DNA of 64,000 bases, from NCBI GenBank assembly GCA_035480575.1, contig DATIHR010000022.1, forward strand, positions 6,939-70,938, read 5' to 3'. This document shows, in pieces, positions 49,607 to 56,966 of the stretch; within the stretch, counting starts at the first letter, position 1, and every line of letters starts with the position of its first letter. A program made the position numbers and the translations under genes. Under the pieces are notes generated by a model. It was not told the origin of the DNA, ran no database searches, and saw only the letters and a list, made by a program, of their open reading frames with translations. This DNA is from PMNU01 sp035480575 (GTDB lineage: Bacteria > Patescibacteriota > Saccharimonadia > Saccharimonadales > UBA4665).

Positions 49607-50152
49607 TTAGTTTATGATGCGTACAAAGGGTGCGTATCTGTTGCGGTGGCCTTTGGGTAGGACAAGTCTGTGCTGCACGGTTTGTGCGCCTGCCCGCATA
49701 ATTTCTAGGCCGGTAGCCATGGCTGCTGGAAAATCTTCACTGGGGTCCTCTGGAAAGTTTGTCGGCCTGTTATTGTTGCGCTGGTGGCTGGCTGGAATGT
49801 ATGGTTGTTCGGCAGAAGCTCGACGGAAGGTAAATGTATCGTACACCGGGTTCCTGCCTAATGAGCTCTGACTAATTTTTAGTTCGCCGGCGGAAACGCG
49901 AAGGTCGCCGCATATGGCATGGATCGTTGCGCTGCCAGCGGCTTGCTGTAGATCGTCCGGGCCAAAGATAACGCCTATTGCCAGGTTGCCGGCGTGTAGT
50001 TTGGCCTGTATGTCCGGATAGATTTTTGTCTCGATGGCAGCGGCAACAACTGTGTTTGCCCATGTCTCTGGGGCATGCGCTAGGCGTTCGCGGCCTGAGC
50101 GGGTGGGAATATGTAAATTGATATGTTTTTGCGAAAAGTCAAAATCAGCCAT
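49607..50152 (-). CDS. Unknown soluble protein, 181 aa
   Basis: 181 residues, no membrane segment. The N-terminal half is mixed (LHIPTRSGRERLAHAPETWA, KLHAGNLAIGVIFGPDDLQQ); a Pro/Asn/Arg-rich loop (about 118-140) leads to a final RLVLPKGHRNRYAPFVRIIN. Not recognised. It converges with the PH-domain gene and borders the repeat-flanked cassette on its right. TATAGT-like sequence on the minus strand lies just before the start. Confidence 0.5.
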   Translation of the reverse strand: MADFDFSQKHINLHIPTRSGRERLAHAPETWANTVVAAAIETKIYPDIQAKLHAGNLAIGVIFGPDDLQQAAGSATIHAICGDLRVSAGELKISQSSLGRNPVYDTFTFRRASAEQPYIPASHQRNNNRPTNFPEDPSEDFPAAMATGLEIMRAGAQTVQHRLVLPKGHRNRYAPFVRIIN

Positions 50153-50197
50153 AAGAACTGACTATAGCATCCTTTCGTTGCGAGTGTAACCTGTTGG

Positions 50198-50238
50198 TTA
50201 GTTTAGGCTGGAGCGGGTGTATTTTTCGCCGCCCTCAA
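50198..50238 (-). repeat. Left direct repeat: copy of a prepilin gene 3' end
   Basis: These 41 bp are identical to 51806-51846, the 3' end of the prepilin gene, and similarity continues about 10 bp further with a few changes. Read on the minus strand it encodes the same end, EGGEKYTRSSLN and stop, with QVVMI before it. It is not attached to a pilin gene. It marks the left end of a 1.6-kb segment. Confidence 0.85.
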
Positions 50239-50330
50239 TCATGACGACTTGTACCGCTCCCTCCGTTCCTCGCGAAAATACGCACGCAGCACCCTAGGCA
50301 CCCGCTTATTGCAGGCGCAAACCCTGCGTC

Positions 50331-50351
50331 ATTCCGGACTTGATCCGGAAT
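50331..50351. repeat. REP-like palindrome
   Basis: ATTCCGGA-cttga-TCCGGAAT is a perfect 8-bp palindrome flanked by GCGTC and CCAGG. The form GTCATTCCGGACTTGATCC is that of dispersed repeats common in proteobacterial genomes, so it may have been imported with the cassette. Confidence 0.5.
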
Positions 50352-50365
50352 CCAGGACTAGCCCT

Positions 50366-51097
50366 CTAGTTTGATGAGTTGCCTAAATAACTCTGACCCA
50401 AGAAGAACTTACCCTTTTCTGTTAAGCCAATTCTTTCGCCCTCTACCTGTACCAGATCGTTTGTGTGCGCCACTGCAATCCCGTCTTTAGGGAGGTCAAT
50501 ACCGACGCGCCTTCCGAGATCTTTGTCATAGTAAGTGGTAACCCTGCCGCCGTGTTTATAGACCGATTCGGCAATTTCGCCCAAAAAATGGACTAATCCG
50601 TTTTTAGCAAAGGCATTGTATTCTTTTTGCCACACGATCCTCGGGTCCTGTTTGGCGGCTTGTTGTTCCTTTTTTGCCGTGTTAATCTCTGCTTCAAGCG
50701 TTCTTTGCGCCTGGAGCGCTAGGCGCTCCTTTTTGATTTCAATTTTCTCTTCTTCCTCAATCTTTACACGACGTTTATCAACCTTATGCCTTTGTTCTTG
50801 CCGATAGGCATGTATAAGAACATATTTTGGGACAGGCCATATAAATACGATGGTCAATAACAGTGGCAAAAGATATGCGGGTACTGATGACCAGCCGTGC
50901 CAACCAAAAAAGTATGTGTTTACGTACTCGTTTTTTAAGAGACCGAACTTATCATAGATTTTGTCCTCGCCAGTAAAAAGCGTAGTATAGATGCCTTGCC
51001 AATGAAAGGCTGCCCAAAAGAAAAAATAGGTACCCAACGCGGCCGAGACTACTCTTTTCCGAATCGCTTCTGCTATAGAATCTGTTAGCTCACTCAC
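50366..51097 (-). CDS. Cassette gene 1: membrane protein with coiled coil and winged-helix-like end
   Basis: 243 residues. Two membrane segments (about 18-36 and 72-92) frame a short loop, then a long charged coiled coil (about 98-150, KVDKRRVKIEEEEKIEIKKE) and a C-terminal domain (about 160-240) ending IGLTEKGKFFLGQSYLG, which recalls a winged helix. Not recognised. GTG 51097 is the start, with a GAGTG ribosome-binding sequence. Lower GC than the neighbours and the flanking repeats suggest transfer. It follows the frameshifted cassette gene by 6 bases. Confidence 0.55.
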   Translation of the reverse strand: MSELTDSIAEAIRKRVVSAALGTYFFFWAAFHWQGIYTTLFTGEDKIYDKFGLLKNEYVNTYFFGWHGWSSVPAYLLPLLLTIVFIWPVPKYVLIHAYRQEQRHKVDKRRVKIEEEEKIEIKKERLALQAQRTLEAEINTAKKEQQAAKQDPRIVWQKEYNAFAKNGLVHFLGEIAESVYKHGGRVTTYYDKDLGRRVGIDLPKDGIAVAHTNDLVQVEGERIGLTEKGKFFLGQSYLGNSSN

Positions 51098-51103
51098 TCT
51101 TAA

Positions 51104-51657
51104 CTACTGTCCACCCATGAATTTTTTTAGAACTTCAGATAACACAGATCCTGATACTGTAGCGAATGTTGGATTGGCAAGGATATCCTTTAAACTGTCC
51201 AAGATTCCATGTTTATCCGTACCCTCGGGCATAGCCTCAACTTCCTTAAGTAGGCCGGCCATGAACTCGCCAACCGTAATTTGGCAATGGAGCTGTTATC
51301 ACCAAATGTGGCGTCGCCGTGGACGGTAACTTGACTAAATTTTGATTGTAGAGTGGCGCGGGCTTCGGCTTGTTTCTGATTTATTAAAGCATCCTGTGCC
51401 CGGGCGTCTTCTGGCATGCGTTCATTCAGGACAACTAAGAGTTCATTGACGGCATCGATTGCGTCGTCGTTATAGTTAGGTCCATCCATTATTACAATGC
51501 CCGACTCTAGCGCACGTTCAAGTATAGACATATTACCATCTCCGTAGGGTTTCACGGCTGCCCTTACATCGTTGGCCCACACGGCAAATTTTGCTGACCC
51601 CATTTTGGTGCCTCGAAGCTCGTTACCTTCTTTTATTAGTGCCTCGAATTCTGACAC
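51104..51657 (-). pseudogene. Cassette gene 2: soluble protein with a one-base frameshift
   Basis: The first 125 codons from ATG 51657 read MSEFEALIKEGNELRGTKMG onward to DNSSIAK. At about 51280 the frame changes: a run of three A (on the minus strand) should be four. With the extra base the protein continues ITVGEFMAGLLKEVEAMPEG and ends FMGGQ at 51104. The uninterrupted protein would be about 184 residues. The shift is in a short homopolymer, so it may be a sequencing or assembly error as well as a real mutation. Not recognised. Confidence 0.6.
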
Positions 51658-51805
51658 TTGACCCTCTTTTCTCCCACATCGCGGTTTTTATTCCTTGGTG
51701 CTATCCCCGCACAGCAGTATTTAGCCAGATTGTATTATTAGGAAACTATATTGTCAATGAAAAAATAATATGCTTATTTTAACCGGTTTAACGATAGTAA
51801 TTGAA
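51658..51805. other. AT-rich gap at the right end of the cassette
   Basis: About 150 bp, clearly richer in A+T than the rest of the window, with TTGTATTATTAGG and TTGTCAATGAAAAAATAATA. It probably holds the cassette promoter on the minus strand, but no single -35/-10 pair stands out. It ends at the intact right repeat. Confidence 0.4.
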
Positions 51806-51846
51806 TTAGTTTAGGCTGGAGCGGGTGTATTTTTCGCCGCCCTCAA
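51806..51846 (-). repeat. Right direct repeat, within the intact prepilin gene
   Basis: Identical over 41 bp to 50198-50238. It contains the last codons and stop of the prepilin gene, so the gene is complete on this side while a copy of its end lies 1608 bp away. Confidence 0.85.
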
Positions 51847-52285
51847 GCATGGCGACGAGAGTGTAATGTGCGCAGGGGTTCTTTTTGTTGTCACAGGCCG
51901 AGCCGTCGGTGCCGGTCACTTGGTAACTGTAGCATTCGTTGGTGGCTTTGACGGCAAAGCTGGCTTGGTCTTTTTCTTTGCAGGCGGTATTGGCAATTTT
52001 CCAGCTTGGGTCTTGTATAGCATCGTCCTTAAGTCGTTTAAGGTTCGTGCTACGCCAGTTGTTGCTTGCTAGGTTGGCAAATGTGGGGTAGGTATTAGTC
52101 TGCGCGTAGTATGCCTCTAGTTGGCCTTTTATGGTGTCTATATCTGCTTTGCGCTCGGCATTACGGTTTTTAGCCTGTACGCCGCTGTACGTAAAGGCAA
52201 TCAGGCTGGCTAAAATGAACAGTACAATAAGCACCACAAGTAGTTCGATAATGGTAAAACCGGAGGATTTGTGAGGAATTTTCAT
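51806..52285 (-). CDS. Type IV pilin-like (prepilin) protein
   Basis: 159 residues. The leader ends in Gly at the SGFTIIELLVVLIVLFILAS processing site, with Glu5 of the mature pilin present. The alpha-helical spine and YYAQTNTYPTFANLA region follow, then a head with four Cys (CKEKD, CYSYQ, CDNKKNPC) that could form two disulfides. It lies 36 bp downstream of the GspE/PilB-like gene on the same strand and is likely cotranscribed. Its 3' end is the target of the direct-repeat duplication. Confidence 0.9.
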   Translation of the reverse strand: MKIPHKSSGFTIIELLVVLIVLFILASLIAFTYSGVQAKNRNAERKADIDTIKGQLEAYYAQTNTYPTFANLASNNWRSTNLKRLKDDAIQDPSWKIANTACKEKDQASFAVKATNECYSYQVTGTDGSACDNKKNPCAHYTLVAMLEGGEKYTRSSLN

Positions 52286-52321
52286 AACTTATGTAATTTT
52301 ACGGCTAGAACGTACCTATAA

Positions 52322-53602
52322 TCAAGCCACGGTATGTACTGCCCGTAATACCTCAGTAATGGTGGTTTGCCCGCGCAGTGCTTTAATAAGGCCATCTAGA
52401 CCCATGGGGATAAACCCTTCTTTAATAGCGGCTGTTTGTATGGTTGGCACAGCGTGCATGTCGCGGTCCATAAGGAGTTTGTGTAAGGCGCTGGTGTTTT
52501 CTAGTACCTCGGTAATGGCGGTACGGCCGACATAGCTGCTGCGATCGCAGGTATCGCAGCCTGCTTCGCTTGGCCGCCATAGGTGGGTAATGCTTGTTGG
52601 TGTGCTGTTTAATTGTTTTACATCACCAAAAATAGCTGGTGCGGCCTGGCTTTCTAGCTCGTAGATTCTTTTGTAGGCATTGGCACCTGTAATACCAAAA
52701 CTTTCGGCAAGCTCACGTTGTTCGTCGCGACTGAGGGCGTAGCGCTCACGACAATCGGGGCAGAGCGTTCGCACTAAGCGTTGCCCGACGCTTGCGCGGA
52801 GGCAGGTTATGAGTAAAAACGGTTCTATACCTGCTGCCCGTACGCGTAAGACGGCTCGAACGCTGTTGTCGGCGTGCATGCCACTCAGCAGTAGGTGGCC
52901 GCTCGTTGCGGCATGGACGGCCTGGGCGGCGGTGTCGCTGTCCGGTACATCGCCCAGCATAATGATGTTTGGGTCTTGTTTTAATGCAGCCCGTAGGCCT
53001 GTACTCATGGTCATGGCGCTACTGTCGCCCAGGTAGGTTTGGTTGACACCGGGCAAACGATGTTTGCGCTGCGTCTCGACGGTGGCAATGCTGACGAGCG
53101 GGCTGTTTAAGGCGTGCACCATGCTAAACAGCGTCGTGGCGGTCCCGCCGTGCCGTGGCCCTGCGACTAGCACTAGCCCGGCAGGACTGGTAAGCACGTG
53201 CTGCAATGTTTGCAGGCCTTTGCCCCAAAACCCAAGGTCCGCCAGCGCGGGTGGGGCGCCCCGCCTAATGCTTAGGTGCAGCACTGCTTTCTCGCCGCCA
53301 AATACAGGCATAGTGGCCACGCGTACCGTCACGTGTCCGCCCTCGGCGTCGGCGACATAGGTACCCTCTTGGGGTGCGCGCGTTTCATTAACGTTCAGGT
53401 CGGCAAGTGTTTTAAGCTGGGCCATTACGCCGCTTAATGAGTCGCGGGGCAGTTTATGGATACCCCGTAAACTGCCATCTATGCGGTAGCGCACCAGCAC
53501 GAACCGTTCGTGCGGTTCAATGTGTATATCGCTGGCACCGCGCTTAACGCCCATTGCAACAAGCATGGCGAGCGTTTCCGCAACTTGCTTATCCTTCCTC
53601 AT
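52322..53602 (-). CDS. GspE/PilB-family ATPase homolog with degenerate Walker motifs
   Basis: 426 residues matching the core of type II secretion / type IV pilus ATPases but lacking the N-terminal N1 domain. SDIHIEPHERFVLVRYRIDG, the Asp box region, GHLLLSGMHADNSVRAVLRV and the zinc motif with CPDC and CDTC are present. The Walker A motif, normally GPTGSGKTTT, reads GPRHGGTATT (from Gly148), with Thr154 at the Lys position. Walker B reads MLGDVPD instead of (M/L)GEIRD. ATP hydrolysis is therefore unlikely. It may be a structural partner of an active ATPase encoded elsewhere. It lies upstream of a prepilin gene and divergent from recA. Confidence 0.88.
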   Translation of the reverse strand: MRKDKQVAETLAMLVAMGVKRGASDIHIEPHERFVLVRYRIDGSLRGIHKLPRDSLSGVMAQLKTLADLNVNETRAPQEGTYVADAEGGHVTVRVATMPVFGGEKAVLHLSIRRGAPPALADLGFWGKGLQTLQHVLTSPAGLVLVAGPRHGGTATTLFSMVHALNSPLVSIATVETQRKHRLPGVNQTYLGDSSAMTMSTGLRAALKQDPNIIMLGDVPDSDTAAQAVHAATSGHLLLSGMHADNSVRAVLRVRAAGIEPFLLITCLRASVGQRLVRTLCPDCRERYALSRDEQRELAESFGITGANAYKRIYELESQAAPAIFGDVKQLNSTPTSITHLWRPSEAGCDTCDRSSYVGRTAITEVLENTSALHKLLMDRDMHAVPTIQTAAIKEGFIPMGLDGLIKALRGQTTITEVLRAVHTVA

Positions 53603-53757
53603 TTCCCTTTATTATATACGAAACCGTAAGCGGTTTTTTTAGGTTTACTTATTATCCGAGACTTTGGTATAACATATATCGCATAACACTTAAGTTTCTG
53701 GTATACTATATTGATACGGATAAATCAGTGGGACGAAAGACGATTGGAGGGTACGCT

Positions 53758-54810
53758 ATGGCAGCTGATAAAACTAAAGACTCTAAAGCAACCAAAGAGG
53801 CCAAGGCCGCGGAAATGGCAGGCGGCAGTGACGGTAAAACCAAAGCGCTGGGGATGGCGCTGGAGCAAATCGAAAAGCAGTTTGGTAAAGGCTCCATAAT
53901 GAAACTGGGCGAAGGCTACGCCCAAAAGGTAGAGACAACATCTACCGGCAGTATTTCGCTCGACCTTGCCCTTGGCGGCGGTATTCCAAAAGGACGGATT
54001 GTAGAAATTTATGGCCCGGAGAGCTCGGGCAAGACGACCCTAATGCTCCATGCTATTGCCGAAGTCCAAAGACTGGGCGGCACCGCAGCGTTTATTGATG
54101 CCGAGCACGCCCTAGACCCGGCTTATGCCAAGCGCATTGGTGTCGATGTCGATAACCTGCTGCTTAGCCAACCCGATAACGGCGAGCAAGCACTCGAAAT
54201 TACCGAAACACTGGTGCGCAGCAACGCAGTCGACATTATCGTTGTCGACTCCGTGGCAGCACTCGTACCTCGTGCCGAAATAGAAGGCGACATGGGCGAC
54301 AGCCTGCCCGGTCTGCAAGCGCGGCTCATGAGCCAAGCATTACGCAAGCTGACAGGTGTCATTAACCGTAGTAAAGCTACCGTCGTGTTTATTAACCAAA
54401 TACGCATGAAGATTGGCGTTATGTTTGGTAACCCCGAAACCACCACCGGCGGTAATGCGCTCAAGTTTTATGCCAGCGTGCGTATGGATATTCGGCGCAT
54501 TGGCCAAATTAAGCAGGCCGAAAGTGTCATTGGCAACCGTACGCGCGTTAAGGTAGTAAAGAACAAGATTGCGCCACCCTTTAGGGAAGCCGAATTCGAC
54601 ATTATGTACAACCAGGGCATTAGTAAAAGCGGCGACATCCTGGACCTTGCCACGCAAAACAACATTGTCGAAAAATCCGGCGCCTGGTATGCGTATAACG
54701 AACAGAAAATAGGCCAAGGCCGCGAAGCAGCCAAAGCCTATCTGCAAGAAAACCCCAGCGTCATGGAAGAAATTGCCGTCAAGGTACGCGAAACCGCCAG
54801 CAAAGACTAG
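53758..54810 (+). CDS. recA: Recombinase RecA
   Basis: 350 residues, complete. Walker A GPESSGKTTLML, Walker B VDSVAALVPRAEIEGDMGDS, the L2 region FINQIRMKIGVMFGNPETTT and GGNALKFYASVRMDIRRIGQ are conserved; the acidic C-terminal tail is short. A Lys/Ala-rich N-terminal extension (about 1-28) precedes the core. ATG 53758 follows TTGGAGGG; the longer frame from 53554 overlaps the divergent ATPase gene. No LexA box was seen upstream. Followed by a NUDIX gene and recX. Confidence 0.98.
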   Translation: MAADKTKDSKATKEAKAAEMAGGSDGKTKALGMALEQIEKQFGKGSIMKLGEGYAQKVETTSTGSISLDLALGGGIPKGRIVEIYGPESSGKTTLMLHAIAEVQRLGGTAAFIDAEHALDPAYAKRIGVDVDNLLLSQPDNGEQALEITETLVRSNAVDIIVVDSVAALVPRAEIEGDMGDSLPGLQARLMSQALRKLTGVINRSKATVVFINQIRMKIGVMFGNPETTTGGNALKFYASVRMDIRRIGQIKQAESVIGNRTRVKVVKNKIAPPFREAEFDIMYNQGISKSGDILDLATQNNIVEKSGAWYAYNEQKIGQGREAAKAYLQENPSVMEEIAVKVRETASKD

Positions 54811-54824
54811 TACAATATATACCC

Positions 54825-55352
54825 ATGGCAAACCAGTACCCCCCGGTTGTTATTGTTGATGGCGAAGATCAGATAATTGGTGCGGCTACATTGGCCGACG
54901 CTTGGGCTAAGAGCCTGCGGCATCGGATTGTGATTGTTATTGTCGAGGATTACGACGGCCGTATTTTACTGCACCGCCGCGCACCAGACATGCAGTTATT
55001 TCCGGGGCGGTGGGATACCGCCGGCGGGCACGTGGATGTAACGCCAGCGTACTTACGATCTGCGCGCCTAGAACTTTGGGAAGAGGTAGGTGTTCGCGAC
55101 CTGCCCCTTAAGCAGGTTGGTTATGTGTACACCGAAGACCCGTACGACAATGGGGTGCGCGCCAAGCGGTTTATTAAAATATATTGGGCACGCTACGATG
55201 GCCAAGCGGTAACACCTGGCGCGGGCGAAGTAACCGAAACCGGCTGGTTCACACACGATGAAATCGCCAAGCTCGCTGGCGAGCACCCGGAACTAGTCAG
55301 CGAGTGCCTCTACCGTAGCTTGCCATATATATTGGGCAGTGGAGCGTCATGA
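54825..55352 (+). CDS. NUDIX-domain protein between recA and recX
   Basis: 175 residues. The fold is that of the IPP-isomerase / YfcD-type NUDIX branch: a leading VVIVDGEDQIIGAATLADAW, then LLHRRAPDMQLFPGRWDTAG. The Nudix box reads GGHVDVTPAYLRSARLELWEEVGV-like, with Pro where Glu is usual and Leu for the Arg of REUxEE, so activity is uncertain. TACAAT at 54811-54816 lies 8 nt before ATG 54825. Its last bases overlap the start of recX (ATGA), so the two are translationally coupled. Confidence 0.75.
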   Translation: MANQYPPVVIVDGEDQIIGAATLADAWAKSLRHRIVIVIVEDYDGRILLHRRAPDMQLFPGRWDTAGGHVDVTPAYLRSARLELWEEVGVRDLPLKQVGYVYTEDPYDNGVRAKRFIKIYWARYDGQAVTPGAGEVTETGWFTHDEIAKLAGEHPELVSECLYRSLPYILGSGAS

Positions 55353-55945
55353 AAGTTACCAACATATTGCAACAGGTTAAACAGCCGGGACGGTATTCGG
55401 TATATGTAGACGGCAAGTTTGCTTTTGGGCTTAGCGAGTCGGGGTTGCTACAGAGCGGCCTTGCCAGTGGGCAGGAGCTGACCACTACAGAGCTAGCTGC
55501 ACACAAAAAAGCCGCCGGCTTAGATAAAGCCTATGGCAATGCGCTGCGCTACGTTGCCATGCGCCCACGCAGCGAATGGGAGTTAACGGAATATTTCAGG
55601 CGTAAAGGCATAGATGGCGAGGCCACCGCGGTAATTATTAACCGGTTACGGGGTCTTGACCTGCTAAACGACGCCGCATTTGCAAAGGCATGGGTTGCCA
55701 ACCGGCAAGCCCTTAAGCCAATCAGTAAGCGTCGGTTGGTGCTAGAACTCAAGCAAAAACACGTAGCAGAAGACATTATAACATCGGCGGTTACGCAAGA
55801 TAGTAAAGATGAGCGAAATGCAATAAAAAAGCTTATAGAAAAAAAGCGTAAAAGCTATACAGACCCGCAAAAGCTGCTACAATACTTAGCAAGACAAGGA
55901 TTTAGCTACGATGACATTAAATCCGTCTTGTATAACGATAACTAG
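55349..55945 (+). CDS. recX: Regulatory protein RecX
   Basis: 198 residues: three-helix repeats of the RecX family, with ALRYVAMRPRSEWELTEYFR, LDLLNDAAFAKAWVANRQ and KPISKRRLVLELKQKHVAED, then FSYDDIKSVL near the end. RecX binds RecA filaments and limits their activity. The start overlaps the NUDIX gene by four bases. The order recA - NUDIX - recX keeps it in the recA operon. Confidence 0.92.
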   Translation: MKVTNILQQVKQPGRYSVYVDGKFAFGLSESGLLQSGLASGQELTTTELAAHKKAAGLDKAYGNALRYVAMRPRSEWELTEYFRRKGIDGEATAVIINRLRGLDLLNDAAFAKAWVANRQALKPISKRRLVLELKQKHVAEDIITSAVTQDSKDERNAIKKLIEKKRKSYTDPQKLLQYLARQGFSYDDIKSVLYNDN

Positions 55946-56014
55946 TTCGATCTTGACGTATGTTCCGATTAGGAATATGATCATTTTTTAACTAATCGAC
56001 ACAAGGGCAGGGCA

Positions 56015-56347
56015 ATGCAAGAGTATAGTGCTGATAGTGGCAATAGCTTAGTAGAGGACAATGATTGGAAAGATACTGACACATCAGTAGTGTCTGTGCA
56101 TGATAATCCTTACTGGAAGGGACGGATGTGGGCCAAAAATCTGAGAATACAGCAACATGCTGTCGATCCAACAAAACCTGTTATTTGCACGGACGCATTG
56201 GGGGCTGTCGCTTCAGCAGGGCACCTTGAGTTGCCGGTTGCGCCTAACGACTGTAGCGAACTTACCCCACTTAGTCCTATGGGACGCCCTGAATTGCCTC
56301 TTGTCGCGGTTGAACCTGCTCGCGAACTTGTCAGCGCTAACTCCTAG
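56015..56347 (+). CDS. Unknown acidic protein, 110 aa
   Basis: 110 residues, acidic start (MQEYSADSGNSLVEDNDWKD) and a Pro/Leu/Glu-rich second half, with no membrane segment; two Cys. It looks partly disordered. No clear Shine-Dalgarno site; AGGGCAGGGC lies 12 nt before ATG 56015. Codon pattern is plausible but no family is recognised. It ends 9 bp before the convergent PRC-barrel gene. Confidence 0.4.
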   Translation: MQEYSADSGNSLVEDNDWKDTDTSVVSVHDNPYWKGRMWAKNLRIQQHAVDPTKPVICTDALGAVASAGHLELPVAPNDCSELTPLSPMGRPELPLVAVEPARELVSANS

Positions 56348-56355
56348 TTGGCGAA

Positions 56356-56874
56356 TTATGCTGGTACTACACCGGCGTGCGCGTGTACTTTTTGGCGCAG
56401 GTCTTGCACGACAATCTTTTTGTCGGTAATTTCTACAATTTGCGTGCGGTCTATACCTAAGTTGCCGCCACTGAAGTTCTTAAAAATAGATTGCGTGACG
56501 TACATTTTTTGCACATACATACTGCCGGTTTCGACGGCATAGTCGCTCACCTTGCCTAGTTTTGTTTTATCGGTGGTTTCGACATGCTTGCCGATGAGCT
56601 CGAAATTAGCAGCAAGCACATCTTTCATGCGTACAAGTTCTTCGGGTTCGGTCAGGACGTCTTGGTCGTTTACGACAACTCCTTGAGGCAGCACATCGCG
56701 GATATCTTGCGACACTAAAATAAGCTCGCGCTTAGAACTGTCTTCGCGGCAAAAAAAGCCTTCTATTTTAAGATTATTCGGGTTAATAATAGGCGTTTCC
56801 ACAACACCTACCTGAGTACCTGTGCGCAAACTAAGCAAAGGGTGGTTAATAATCATGCCACTCAACTGCAACAT
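56356..56874 (-). CDS. PRC-barrel domain protein
   Basis: 172 residues. Two PRC-barrel-like halves can be seen: MIINHPLLSLRTGTQVGVVE with a following beta-barrel, and LIGKHVETTDKTKLGKVSDY with ETGSMYVQKMYVTQSIF. Such domains bind other proteins, RNA-processing factors or photosynthetic complexes in different bacteria. ATG 56874 is used because TATACT (minus strand, 56882-56887) lies 7 nt before it; the longer frame from 56949 would begin inside this promoter. The divergent surface-protein gene begins 93 bp away. Confidence 0.8.
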   Translation of the reverse strand: MLQLSGMIINHPLLSLRTGTQVGVVETPIINPNNLKIEGFFCREDSSKRELILVSQDIRDVLPQGVVVNDQDVLTEPEELVRMKDVLAANFELIGKHVETTDKTKLGKVSDYAVETGSMYVQKMYVTQSIFKNFSGGNLGIDRTQIVEITDKKIVVQDLRQKVHAHAGVVPA

Positions 56875-56966
56875 ATCACTTAGTATACAACGGGGGCATA
56901 CAAAGCAGCTATATATAATCGTAAAGCTACTTGAGGTTTCGGGGAACATTCGCTACGCTCACCGCT

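Noticed and set aside
53554..53757. N-terminal extension of recA
   Set aside because: It overlaps the divergent ATPase gene start and lies before a good ribosome-binding site at 53745-53752.
53603..53757. LexA/SOS box before recA
   Set aside because: No GAAC-N4-GTTC or CTG-N10-CAG type palindrome stands out in this interval.
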